Of a stretch of DNA of 55,900 bases, positions 30,572 to 38,176 are shown in pieces. Each line of letters starts with the position of its first letter. Position 1 is the stretch's first letter. The DNA lies in contig JACQXY010000004.1 in NCBI GenBank assembly GCA_016208485.1, positions 1 to 55,900 on the forward strand, read 5' to 3'. The stretch comes from Acidobacteriota bacterium (lineage in GTDB: Bacteria > Actinomycetota > AC-67). A program made the position numbers and the translations under genes. The notes beneath the pieces were generated by a model. The model was not told where the DNA came from and searched no databases. It saw only the letters and a program-made list of their open reading frames with translations.

Positions 30572-32200
30572 CTACGGGCGCCGGCGCCCGAACACCGGGA
30601 GCCGCAACGCCATGCTCGAGTCCCCGCGCGCCACGAAGGTCCCGCGCAGCGCGGCCTCCCACAGGTCGAGCCGCCCGAGCGTGTAGAGGACCAGGCTCTC
30701 GAGGTCGGCCGTGAACGTGACGCGCTGGTAGCTCCCCGCTCCCCGGCGCGCCGCACACCTTCCCTCCCGCACCGCGATCTCCCAGAGGTGCTCCTCCCCA
30801 CCGCAGCGCACCCGAAACCCGAAGACCGCCTGCATCCCGCGCGCCTCTTCCGGGTCGAAATCCGCCGCCCACGCGCCGAAGACCCGCTCCAGGACCGAAT
30901 CGGGATCCTCGGCCGCAAGACGCGCGCGGATCACCTCCCCGGGGGCCTCGCGAAGCTCGTCGAGCAGGGAAGGGAGCGGTGCCGCGCGCCGCGCCGGCGC
31001 GCGCGGAGGCGTCGTGCGGCCGCCGAGCCAGGCGCAGGCCGCGTCGATCCCCTCCCAGTCCCGGGCGGCGGCGAGCCGCATGATGTGGCCGGCCCCGAGC
31101 GCGTGCCGCGCGAGTTCCTCCGTATCGCCGCGCGCGAGCGCCGCGGCGAAGACCTCCGCGACCGCTTCCCGGCGGCGGCGCCACGCGGGGGGCCACGGAG
31201 GGAGGCGCTCCTCGAGCGGCGGCAGGGACGGGAGCGGGTGGGTCCGCCCCGCCTGGTACCAGTAGGCGACCGAGGAGAGATCGTCGGCGCGGTCGTTCGC
31301 GTGGCCCCGCTCGATCGTGGCGCGGACCGAAGTCCCGAACGTCACGGGGTCCTCCAAATGGAAGCGGTAGAGGTGCGAGAAGCCGGCCCAGTCCTCGCGC
31401 TCGGCGAGCGGAGACCCGAACGAGGGGCGAGAGAACTCCGTGGCGGGACCCCAGGCCGTCCCGAAGTAGTCCTCGGTCCCGGTGCCGTGCAGCGACGGCG
31501 GCCAGTCCTCGGAGTCGACGAAGATCATGTCGTCGCCCTCGCCGTACCACCCACCGTCCTCCGAGCACACGTACAGCGCCGCCCCGACGTAGTGCCCCCG
31601 GCCGCGCGCGGAGAGAAACAGGTGATTCCCCTCGGCCGAGGCGTGCAGCGCGGGCTCGTAGATCCCAGGCTCGCGCGGCGCCCGCTCGGGGCGGGTCCGG
31701 TTCCACCACGCGTGAAACCGGCCGAGCGAGGGATCGGCCTCCGGCCAAGACTCGTAGTCGACGTAGGCGTAGAGGGCGAGCACCGGGAGATCGGACTGGT
31801 TCTCGACCTCGATCCGGAACCCATCCGCGTAGGGCATCGGGAACCAGGAGTGCAGCGAGAGCGCGTCGCGCGGCGCGATCTCGAGGACCGTCGAGGAGAA
31901 CTCCGCGGCGATACAGTTCCCCGCCCCGAAGAAATCGCCGAGCGGGACCTCCACCGACGGGGTCGCCTCTCCGTCCCAGAAGGCGCGCAGGACGCAGGTC
32001 CTCCCCCACCACAGGTCCGGCGAGAGGAGCGTCATCCAGATGTGGGTGACCCGTCCTGGGCCGGCGCCCTCGGCGATAACGACCCGCCCGCCCGGCTGCA
32101 CCGGCCACGCGTCGTCGTTTCCCCCGGTCCGGTCCCAGGTCGAGGCCCGGCACCGTCGGACTCCCGGACGCATCCTCGGAAGCGAGGAGAGATCCGTCAC
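30572..32200 (-). CDS. GH172/DUF2961 protein with C-terminal SCP2-like domain
   Basis: A 542-residue protein. Residues about 1-340 match DUF2961 (now GH172): 'ITHIW'-like 'VTHIWMTLLSPDLWWGRTCVLRAFWDGE' then 'PLGDFFGAGN', 'PMPYADGFRIEVENQS', 'GHYVGAALYV', 'WYGEGDDMIFVD' and 'LHGTGTEDYFGTAWG', the last holding catalytic acidic residues. GH172 members act on fructose- or arabinofuranose-containing sugars. Residues about 450-540 resemble an SCP2 sterol-carrier fold, 'LWEIAVREGRCAARRGAGS ... TFTADLESLVLYTLGRLD ... ALRGTFVARGDSSMAL'. GTG 32200 overlaps the preceding stop by 4 bases. No signal peptide. Confidence 0.78.
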   Translation of the reverse strand: MTDLSSLPRMRPGVRRCRASTWDRTGGNDDAWPVQPGGRVVIAEGAGPGRVTHIWMTLLSPDLWWGRTCVLRAFWDGEATPSVEVPLGDFFGAGNCIAAEFSSTVLEIAPRDALSLHSWFPMPYADGFRIEVENQSDLPVLALYAYVDYESWPEADPSLGRFHAWWNRTRPERAPREPGIYEPALHASAEGNHLFLSARGRGHYVGAALYVCSEDGGWYGEGDDMIFVDSEDWPPSLHGTGTEDYFGTAWGPATEFSRPSFGSPLAEREDWAGFSHLYRFHLEDPVTFGTSVRATIERGHANDRADDLSSVAYWYQAGRTHPLPSLPPLEERLPPWPPAWRRRREAVAEVFAAALARGDTEELARHALGAGHIMRLAAARDWEGIDAACAWLGGRTTPPRAPARRAAPLPSLLDELREAPGEVIRARLAAEDPDSVLERVFGAWAADFDPEEARGMQAVFGFRVRCGGEEHLWEIAVREGRCAARRGAGSYQRVTFTADLESLVLYTLGRLDLWEAALRGTFVARGDSSMALRLPVFGRRRP

Positions 32201-33564
32201 CGCTCCTCCCCGAGATCGGCGGCGACCCGGCGCGGCAGCGCCGCCATCCGTTCCGCGAGCCCTGAGAGCGACCGCTCGTAGAACACCGCGAGCGCCGTGT
32301 GGACGTCGTCTCGGAACGGATCCGTCCAGCGAGGCTCGAGGTGCCCGGGGCCGAAGAACGCCCCGAGAATCGAGCCGGCGGTGGCGCCGAAGGAATCGGT
32401 GTCGTTGCCCTGCATCACCTGCTTGCAGATTCCGTCCCCGACGCTCTCGGCGAAGCGCACGGTGTTGGCGACCGTGCCGATCTCCTGGTAGATGCGGCAG
32501 TGGGTGAAAGCGCCGTGGAGCAGGTGCACGCGCTCGTAGGCGTCGAGCCATCCAGAGGCGGCGGCGACCTCGGTCAGGGAGTCCGAAACGGCGCGATGGA
32601 AGCGGCTCCGGCGGGGGACGTAGCGGAGCGCCTCCTCGAAGATTCCGAGGGGGGAGCGCGCGAAGGGCGCGATCGCGATCGCCGCCGCGACGAACATCGC
32701 CCCGTAGATCCCCGTGCGCCGGTGGGTGAGACCGGCGTCGCGCCACGCCAGCTCGGCGGCAATCTCCGGGCGGCCGAGGCAGGCGTAGCCGTAGGCGTCG
32801 GCGCGGATGAGCGCGCCGCACAGCTCGTCACCCGGGTTGAGCACCCGCGCCCACACCTCCATCTCGTCCTCGCCCGGAGGGCCGCCGGTCTCGAGACGGG
32901 CGAGCGTGTCGAGACCCGCCTTCAGCAGCAGAGTCCGCTCGGGTCCGAAGGTCACCCCGACGGGGAGCTGGAGGAGCCACAGGTCCCGCAGATCGGCGCG
33001 CGCGAACCGCGTGCCGCGCGCCTCCAGCGTGAGCATCCCGAGGATCGTGTAGTTGAGATCGTCGTCCGGCGCGACATGGGCGATGCGCTCGCGAACGGTC
33101 TCGGGCCACTGCGGGTGCCGGTAGGGAAGCGAGTCGAGGGCCCGCTCGGGCAGGTAGTCGCGGAGCGGCCATTCGCCGAGCGGCTCGAGCGCTCCTCGGA
33201 TCTGCTCAAGCGTCGGGTCGAACTCGAGCGGCTTGCCGAGGATGCAACCGCACACCCGACCGAGGAACGCGGCCTCGACGCGGGCGGCGCATTCCTCCAG
33301 GCCGAGCGGCGCGAGCGCACCGAGTGGGCGCGCGGGGTCGCACTCGGCCCGAACGGCCTCGAGGTCGTCGGGCTCCACGAACGGCCAGTCGTCTCGCAGA
33401 GGAAGAGACGCGAGCCTGCCGGCGAAGGCCTCCATCGCGTCGTAGGAGTCGGGGGTCCGCTCCAGCTCGCCGGCCAGACCGTCGGTGACGTGGCCCTGCT
33501 CGGCTTTGTCCTGCAGGACCGCGCGCAGGCGGGCCCGCAACGCCGCCACTTCCGGAAGCACCAC
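32197..33564 (-). CDS. ADP-ribosylglycohydrolase-family protein
   Basis: A 455-residue protein. 'VEAAFLGRVCGCILGKPLE' near 100, 'IAHVAPDDDLNYTILGM' near 168 and 'QGNDTDSFGATAGSILGAFFG' near 397 are the marks of the DraG/ADP-ribosylglycohydrolase fold that bind two Mg2+. In bacteria such proteins remove ADP-ribose from proteins, or act on other N-glycosides when linked to carbohydrate genes as here. GTG 33564 follows GAGGGGG; a longer frame to 33702 is open but runs into the tetR promoter. Coupled to the GH172 gene by 4-base overlap, so a role in sugar or nucleoside cleavage seems likely. Confidence 0.8.
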   Translation of the reverse strand: MVLPEVAALRARLRAVLQDKAEQGHVTDGLAGELERTPDSYDAMEAFAGRLASLPLRDDWPFVEPDDLEAVRAECDPARPLGALAPLGLEECAARVEAAFLGRVCGCILGKPLEFDPTLEQIRGALEPLGEWPLRDYLPERALDSLPYRHPQWPETVRERIAHVAPDDDLNYTILGMLTLEARGTRFARADLRDLWLLQLPVGVTFGPERTLLLKAGLDTLARLETGGPPGEDEMEVWARVLNPGDELCGALIRADAYGYACLGRPEIAAELAWRDAGLTHRRTGIYGAMFVAAAIAIAPFARSPLGIFEEALRYVPRRSRFHRAVSDSLTEVAAASGWLDAYERVHLLHGAFTHCRIYQEIGTVANTVRFAESVGDGICKQVMQGNDTDSFGATAGSILGAFFGPGHLEPRWTDPFRDDVHTALAVFYERSLSGLAERMAALPRRVAADLGEER

Positions 33565-33671
33565 GATCGCAACCCCCTCGACGAGCCGCCCGCGCGCGCT
33601 GAGCCTATCGCGGACCCGCGTCGGCCCCGGCAGGGAAGACCCCACCGATGGGCGCAGAACCGGCACCGCAC

Positions 33672-33700
33672 TTGCCATCGCGGCCGTCCGGCGGTATGAC
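33672..33700 (+). promoter_or_regulatory. Promoter of the tetR-FAD cluster
   Basis: TTGCCA (33672-33677), 17-base spacer, TATGAC (33695-33700). The predicted start near 33707 is directly followed by the operator repeats. Confidence 0.55.
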
Positions 33701-33707
33701 AATGACT

Positions 33708-33737
33708 GATTGCCGGAAGCAATCGGCCGATTGCCGG
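33708..33737. promoter_or_regulatory. Operator with overlapping palindromes in front of tetR
   Basis: GATTGC-CGGAA-GCAATC (33708-33724) overlaps CAATCGGCCGATTG (33720-33733), and the unit GATTGCCGG occurs at 33708 and 33729, 21 bases apart (two helical turns). This is the layout expected for cooperative TetR binding just after the transcription start. Confidence 0.65.
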
Positions 33738-33752
33738 GAGGACGGCTTTCTT

Positions 33753-34379
33753 GTGAGCGAGGACCTCGGGACGCGCGAGCGCATCATCGGCGGGGCGATC
33801 CGCCTCTTCGCCGAGCGCGGCTACCGGCGAACCCGGGTGGGCGACATCGAGGCGGCGGCCGGCCTGTCGCCGCGCTCGGGGGCTCTCTACAAGCACTTCG
33901 CGAGCAAGCAGGAGGTGCTCGAGGCGGCGATCGAGCGGGCGGTCGCGAGCATCGAGGCGATGCACGGGATGATGGAGCTGATGCCGCTCGGCGACCTCCG
34001 CAGCGAGGTGACGCTCCTCGGGCGATGGACCCTGCAACAGCTCGACCGGCAGCGAGACCTCCTGCGGATCCTCTACCGCGAGAGCGACCAGTTCCCCGAG
34101 CTGGCCGCGCGCGCGCGCGACCGCCTCTTCCGCCGCGCCTACCGGGAAGCGGCCGAGTTCCTGCGGCGGAAGATCGCAGAGGGGGCCTTCCCGGAGCTCG
34201 ACCCCGAGGCAGTGGCCGCGATCGCGCTTGGGTCGCTCGCGAACTACCGGGTGGAGGAGGCGCTCTTCGGCGCTCCCCCCGCCGGCGTGGACGAGGAGCG
34301 GCTCATCGACGCGTGGGTGCGGATGTGGCTCGCGCTCGCAGGGGCCGCCTGCCCGCGGGTCGGCGCCGCGGCGGGCTAG
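33753..34379 (+). CDS. TetR family regulator
   Basis: A 208-residue protein with N-terminal TetR helix-turn-helix 'RERIIGGAIRLFAERGYRRTRVGDIEAAAGLSPRSGALYKHFASKQEVLEAAIE' (about residues 7-60) and an all-helical ligand domain. GTG 33753, with GGGAGG before it, is chosen because earlier in-frame ATGs (33696, 33702) would make the operator palindromes coding. It likely represses itself and the four FAD enzymes that follow 11 bases after its stop. The ligand is unknown, probably hydrophobic. Confidence 0.86.
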   Translation: MSEDLGTRERIIGGAIRLFAERGYRRTRVGDIEAAAGLSPRSGALYKHFASKQEVLEAAIERAVASIEAMHGMMELMPLGDLRSEVTLLGRWTLQQLDRQRDLLRILYRESDQFPELAARARDRLFRRAYREAAEFLRRKIAEGAFPELDPEAVAAIALGSLANYRVEEALFGAPPAGVDEERLIDAWVRMWLALAGAACPRVGAAAG

Positions 34380-34390
34380 CGGAGGGAACC

Positions 34391-36130
34391 ATGGACCGAA
34401 GGGCGACCAGCGTCGGGGACGGCGAGCCGCTCGCGCGCCGCAGCGAGTTCGACTTCGTCGTCGCCGGCGCGGGACCGAACGGCCTGGGGATCGCGGCGTA
34501 CCTTGCGAAGTGGGGGTTCTCGGTCTGCGTCCTCGAAGCGCGCCAGGAGATCGGAGGTGGCGCGGAGAACGCCGAGCCGATCCCGGGGTGCTCGATCGAC
34601 CCGCACGCGACCTACCTGTACGGCGCAGCGGCGCCCGCGTTCGAGCAACTCCAGCTCGGCAAACACGGATTCCGCATGGCCTACACGAAGAACCTGGCCG
34701 GCGGCATCACGCCCGACGGGCGCGCGTTCGCGCACGGCTTCTACAACCCCGAGTCCAGGCTGCCCGAGACCTACGAATCGCTCATGGGACGGGACATCAC
34801 CGCGCTGTACCTCGAGATCCAGGAGGGGCTGCGCCGCCGCGCGCGGGACCTGCTGCGCGCCGTCTACTGGACGCCGCCTTACGACGAGCGCTGGGCGATG
34901 GGACCCGAGGATCAACCGGTCCTCGGCGTCCTGAAGGACGCGCTCCCGGTCTTCGACGCCTCCTGGTTCGGCATGTCGCTCGTCGAGCTGACCGACGCAC
35001 TCGGCATCCCCGACCCCCTGAAGGCGATCGCGCTGTTCGGAAGCTGGTACAACGGGCCGCACCCTTCCTGGAAAGGCATGGCCGTCCCCGGCGTCGCCTG
35101 CAACCTCCTCTACACGTACTCGAGCGGCTCGCCGGTGGGGGGAATGCACTCTCTCGCCCACGCCCTCGCCAGGTGCGCGCTCGCCCACGGCGCCCGCATC
35201 TACGTGAACGCCCCGGTCACCGAGATCCTGGTCGAGGGCGGGCGCGCCACCGGCGTGCGCGCCGCCGACGACGCGGTCCTGGAGGAAAAGACGGTGCGCG
35301 CGCGCCTCGGGGTGATCAGCGCGCTGCACGTGAGGCAGACGCTCCTCGACCTCGTGTCCCCCCGTCATCTCGCGCCCGACCTCGTCCAGAACGTGCGCGA
35401 CATCAGCCTGAAGGGCGGGAGCCTGTACGTCGCGCACCTGGTCACGAGCGAGCTGCCGCGCTACCCCGACGCCGGCGAGGCGTTCGAGGGGGATCGCTAC
35501 CCGTCGTGCACGGTCCTCAACGCCTCCTCCGACGTGCTGCTCGAGGAGATGCGCGATGTCTACTCGTTCCGCGTCCACCCCACCGACCCGGACCACTACA
35601 TCGTCCCGATCTGCGTGCACGACACCTACGACTCGACGCGCGCGCCGGCCGGCCTCCACGTGCTCAGCCCCATCTACCTCCAGTGCCCGCCGCCCGAGGA
35701 CCACCGCGACGGCCCGGATGCCGTCAACCGCGCGAAGGACGAGATCCTCGAGACGATCCTCGGGCTGCTGGAGCGATACGCGCCGAACATGACTCGCGAC
35801 AAGGTCGTCGCCTCGTTCGTGAACACCCCGCGCGACTCGGAGTTCCGGAACATGGCCTTCGTCGGAGGGAACTGGTACGGCGTGCGCCAGTCCGAAGAGG
35901 AATGGTGGTCGCGCCGCCCGCTGCCCGAGCTCGCGCGCTACCGGACGCCGATCGAAGGGCTGTACCTCTGCAACCACACGTCGCACCCCGGCGGCCTCTG
36001 CCTCATCGCGGTGCCCTACAACCTCATGCACATCCTGATCGAGGACATCGATCGGGTGGCGGCCACCACGCCCGATTGGTGGTACCCGTCGCCCTGGCAC
36101 ATCTCCGACGCCGAGGGAGGGACCGCGTGA
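34391..36130 (+). CDS. Phytoene-desaturase-like FAD oxidoreductase, class A copy 1
   Basis: A 579-residue flavoprotein. The dinucleotide-binding fold is 'FVVAGAGPNGLGIAAYLAKWGFSVCVLEA' near residue 21, followed by 'GGGAEN'. The class mark is 'DPHATYLYGAAAPAFEQLQLGKHG'. In the middle 'GGMHSLAHALARCALAHGARIYV' is followed by 'ILVEGGRATGV'. The C-terminus ends with the FAD-contact 'GLYLCNHTSHPGGLCLIAVPYN'. Related enzymes (CrtI, PYROXD2/RetSat-like) desaturate or saturate isoprenoid double bonds. ATG 34391 has GGAGGGAACC before it. It overlaps the next gene by 4 bases. Substrate unknown; no phytoene synthase in the window. Confidence 0.85.
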   Translation: MDRRATSVGDGEPLARRSEFDFVVAGAGPNGLGIAAYLAKWGFSVCVLEARQEIGGGAENAEPIPGCSIDPHATYLYGAAAPAFEQLQLGKHGFRMAYTKNLAGGITPDGRAFAHGFYNPESRLPETYESLMGRDITALYLEIQEGLRRRARDLLRAVYWTPPYDERWAMGPEDQPVLGVLKDALPVFDASWFGMSLVELTDALGIPDPLKAIALFGSWYNGPHPSWKGMAVPGVACNLLYTYSSGSPVGGMHSLAHALARCALAHGARIYVNAPVTEILVEGGRATGVRAADDAVLEEKTVRARLGVISALHVRQTLLDLVSPRHLAPDLVQNVRDISLKGGSLYVAHLVTSELPRYPDAGEAFEGDRYPSCTVLNASSDVLLEEMRDVYSFRVHPTDPDHYIVPICVHDTYDSTRAPAGLHVLSPIYLQCPPPEDHRDGPDAVNRAKDEILETILGLLERYAPNMTRDKVVASFVNTPRDSEFRNMAFVGGNWYGVRQSEEEWWSRRPLPELARYRTPIEGLYLCNHTSHPGGLCLIAVPYNLMHILIEDIDRVAATTPDWWYPSPWHISDAEGGTA

Positions 36131-37785
36131 GGCCGGCCTGCGCCATCGACCTCGGCCCGGAGGAGAGACCGCTCGAGGAGTTCCCCTCCGACTTCGAGAC
36201 CGACGCGGTCGTGATCGGGGCCGGACCGAACGGCCTGATCGCCGCGCTGTACCTGGCCGCGGCCGGGCTCGACGTCGTGGTCTGCGAGCGCCGCTACGAG
36301 ATCGGCGGGGGGCTCGCGACCGAGGAGATCCTGTTCCCGAGGTACTGGGCGAACACGCACGCCTCCTACCACTACATGGTGGACTACATGCCCGTCCTCT
36401 CCGACTTCGACCTCGCGCGGCAGGGACTCCGGTTCGTCAAGCCGGCGGTCCAGACGGCCGCCGTCGTCGGCGGCGAGGAGGTCGTGCTCTACCGGGCCCT
36501 GGAGGATTCGCGCGACCGGCTCGCGCGCTCCTCGCTCGCGGCCGCCGACGCGTTCGGCGCGATGGCGGTCCGCTACCGCGCCCTGGTGGAGGAGATCGTG
36601 GGGCCGGCCACCTACCTCCCGCCGGTGCCGCCGCTCGAGATGGCCGAGCGCCTGGAGCGGACGCCGGTCGGGCGCGACCTCCTCGGGATCTCGGAACTCT
36701 CGGCGCTGGAGGCCCTCGAGTCGGTCGGCGTGCCCGACTCGGTGAGGGCGACGCTGCTCTACATGGCCTGCCAGTGGGGAATCGCCCCGCGCGAGAGCGG
36801 CATGGGGTTCATGACCCCGCTCCTCGTCGACCGGGGCCTGCAGAAGGCCTTCTGCTACGGGGGATCGCACCGCCTGGCGAGCGCGCTCGCGCGCGAGATC
36901 CTGCGCCGGGGTGGCACGATCCTCGACAGCGCCGAGGTCGAGGCGATCGCGGTGGACGGAGGACGCGCGGCCGGGGTCCGGCTCTCGGACGGCCGGCGGA
37001 TCTGGGCGCGGCGCGCCGTACTCTCCAGCCTCGACCCGCAGACGACGTTCCTGAAGCTCCTGCCGGAGAGCGCGCTCGGCGAGGACTCGCGCGCGGCGGC
37101 CGCAGACTGGAAGTGGGACAAGTGGTCGCTCGCGACCGTGTTCTTCGCGACGGAGGGCCGGCCGGCGCCGGCCGTGGGCGACTCGACCGGCGCCTTCACC
37201 ACCGTGCTCGGCTTCGAGGGCGCCGACGACGTCGTCTCCTTCCTCGAAGGAGTCGAGGAGGGAGAGATCCCGAAGATCGCCGGACACCTCACGATCGAAT
37301 CGGCTCTCGACCACACGCTCCGCCCGAAGGGAGGCGAGTCGGTCGGCTTCTTCCAGATGCCGGCCCCCTACGACTACCCGTGGGAGCGGGAATCCGGCGC
37401 CTTCGTCGAGGAGGTCGTCGCCCTGCTGGACCGGCACTCCCCCGGGTTCCGCCGGGACCTGCTGCGCGTGCGCCTGGAGACCCCGCGGGACATCGAGCGG
37501 CGCATCCCGAACATGGTGCGCGGCTCGATCAAGCACGGCGACTACAACCCGCTGCAGATGGGGTACCTGCGACCCAGCCCGGACTGCTCCCGGGCGCGCG
37601 CGCCGCTGCCCGGCCTGTACCTCTGTGGCGCATCGGTGTACCCGGGGGGCATGATCATCGGCGGGCCCGGCTACCTCGCGGCGCGCGGCGCCTGCGGCGA
37701 CCTCGGGGTTCCGTTCCCGTTCCCGCTGCCGCGCCGGATCGCTCGGTACGCGGACCAATACCTGGATGGGGAGGTCGACTGGTGA
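36127..37785 (+). CDS. Phytoene-desaturase-like FAD oxidoreductase, class B copy 1
   Basis: A 552-residue flavoprotein from GTG 36127. FAD fold: 'AVVIGAGPNGLIAALYLAAAGLDVVVCER' near residue 28, then 'EIGGGLATEE'. Class mark 'NTHASYHYMVDYMPVLSDFDLARQG'. Conserved middle 'YGGSHRLASALAREILRRGGTI' and C-terminal 'RGSIKHGDYNPLQMGYLRP' then 'GLYLCGASVYPGGMIIGGPG'. This protein resembles the fourth enzyme (39897) more than its immediate neighbour: both share N-x-HA-x-YH-x-M and RGSIKHG-x-Y-x-PLQMG. Likely acts as partner of the class A enzyme. Confidence 0.85.
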   Translation: MRPACAIDLGPEERPLEEFPSDFETDAVVIGAGPNGLIAALYLAAAGLDVVVCERRYEIGGGLATEEILFPRYWANTHASYHYMVDYMPVLSDFDLARQGLRFVKPAVQTAAVVGGEEVVLYRALEDSRDRLARSSLAAADAFGAMAVRYRALVEEIVGPATYLPPVPPLEMAERLERTPVGRDLLGISELSALEALESVGVPDSVRATLLYMACQWGIAPRESGMGFMTPLLVDRGLQKAFCYGGSHRLASALAREILRRGGTILDSAEVEAIAVDGGRAAGVRLSDGRRIWARRAVLSSLDPQTTFLKLLPESALGEDSRAAAADWKWDKWSLATVFFATEGRPAPAVGDSTGAFTTVLGFEGADDVVSFLEGVEEGEIPKIAGHLTIESALDHTLRPKGGESVGFFQMPAPYDYPWERESGAFVEEVVALLDRHSPGFRRDLLRVRLETPRDIERRIPNMVRGSIKHGDYNPLQMGYLRPSPDCSRARAPLPGLYLCGASVYPGGMIIGGPGYLAARGACGDLGVPFPFPLPRRIARYADQYLDGEVDW

Positions 37786-37798
37786 GGAGTCGGGGGCA

Positions 37799-38176
37799 GT
37801 GAACCTGTGGTCGCGCGGGCTCGGGCGCCGCGAACTCGGAATGGACTTCCGCCAATACGTGGTCCGGCGGGCCGAGGACGGCGGCTTCGACATCTTCGGG
37901 GTCACCCACGGACCCGTCGCCTGGGAGTTCCGCATCCACGTCGAACCTGAGGATGTCGCCGGCCTGGTCAACGTCGGGCTCACCCGCCCTGTGATGCGCC
38001 TCCTCCTCAGGCGCTGGGCGACCGCGGTCGCGACGCTCTGGCGCCGGAGAAGGTTCAAGCCGGCCGACGGCCTCGAGGAGCGCGTCGCCGGAGCGTACGC
38101 GCGCATGATGGGCGAGCGCCGCCCGAGCGCGGGCGGACCCGCGACCGCGGCCGCTTCGGAGAGGACCGCGACGTGA
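37799..38176 (+). CDS. Small conserved-looking protein inside the FAD cluster
   Basis: A 125-residue protein from GTG 37799, 13 bases after the second FAD enzyme and overlapping the third by 4 bases, so it is part of the operon. 'LGMDFRQYVVRRAEDGGFDIFGVTHGPVAWEFRIHVEPEDVAGLVNVGLTRP' looks like a compact folded domain, followed by a basic helix 'VMRLLLRRWATAVATLWRRRRF' that could sit on a membrane surface, and a low-complexity tail. No family recognised. It may be an accessory or membrane-docking subunit of the oxidoreductases. Confidence 0.65.
   Translation: MNLWSRGLGRRELGMDFRQYVVRRAEDGGFDIFGVTHGPVAWEFRIHVEPEDVAGLVNVGLTRPVMRLLLRRWATAVATLWRRRRFKPADGLEERVAGAYARMMGERRPSAGGPATAAASERTAT

Noticed and set aside
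32198..32821. Longer 749-codon version of the GH172 protein
   Set aside because: The extension lies in the ADP-ribosylglycohydrolase gene in another frame; GTG 32200 with the 4-base overlap is the natural start.
34376..36100. 574-codon open frame on the minus strand
   Set aside because: Antisense shadow of the class A oxidoreductase.
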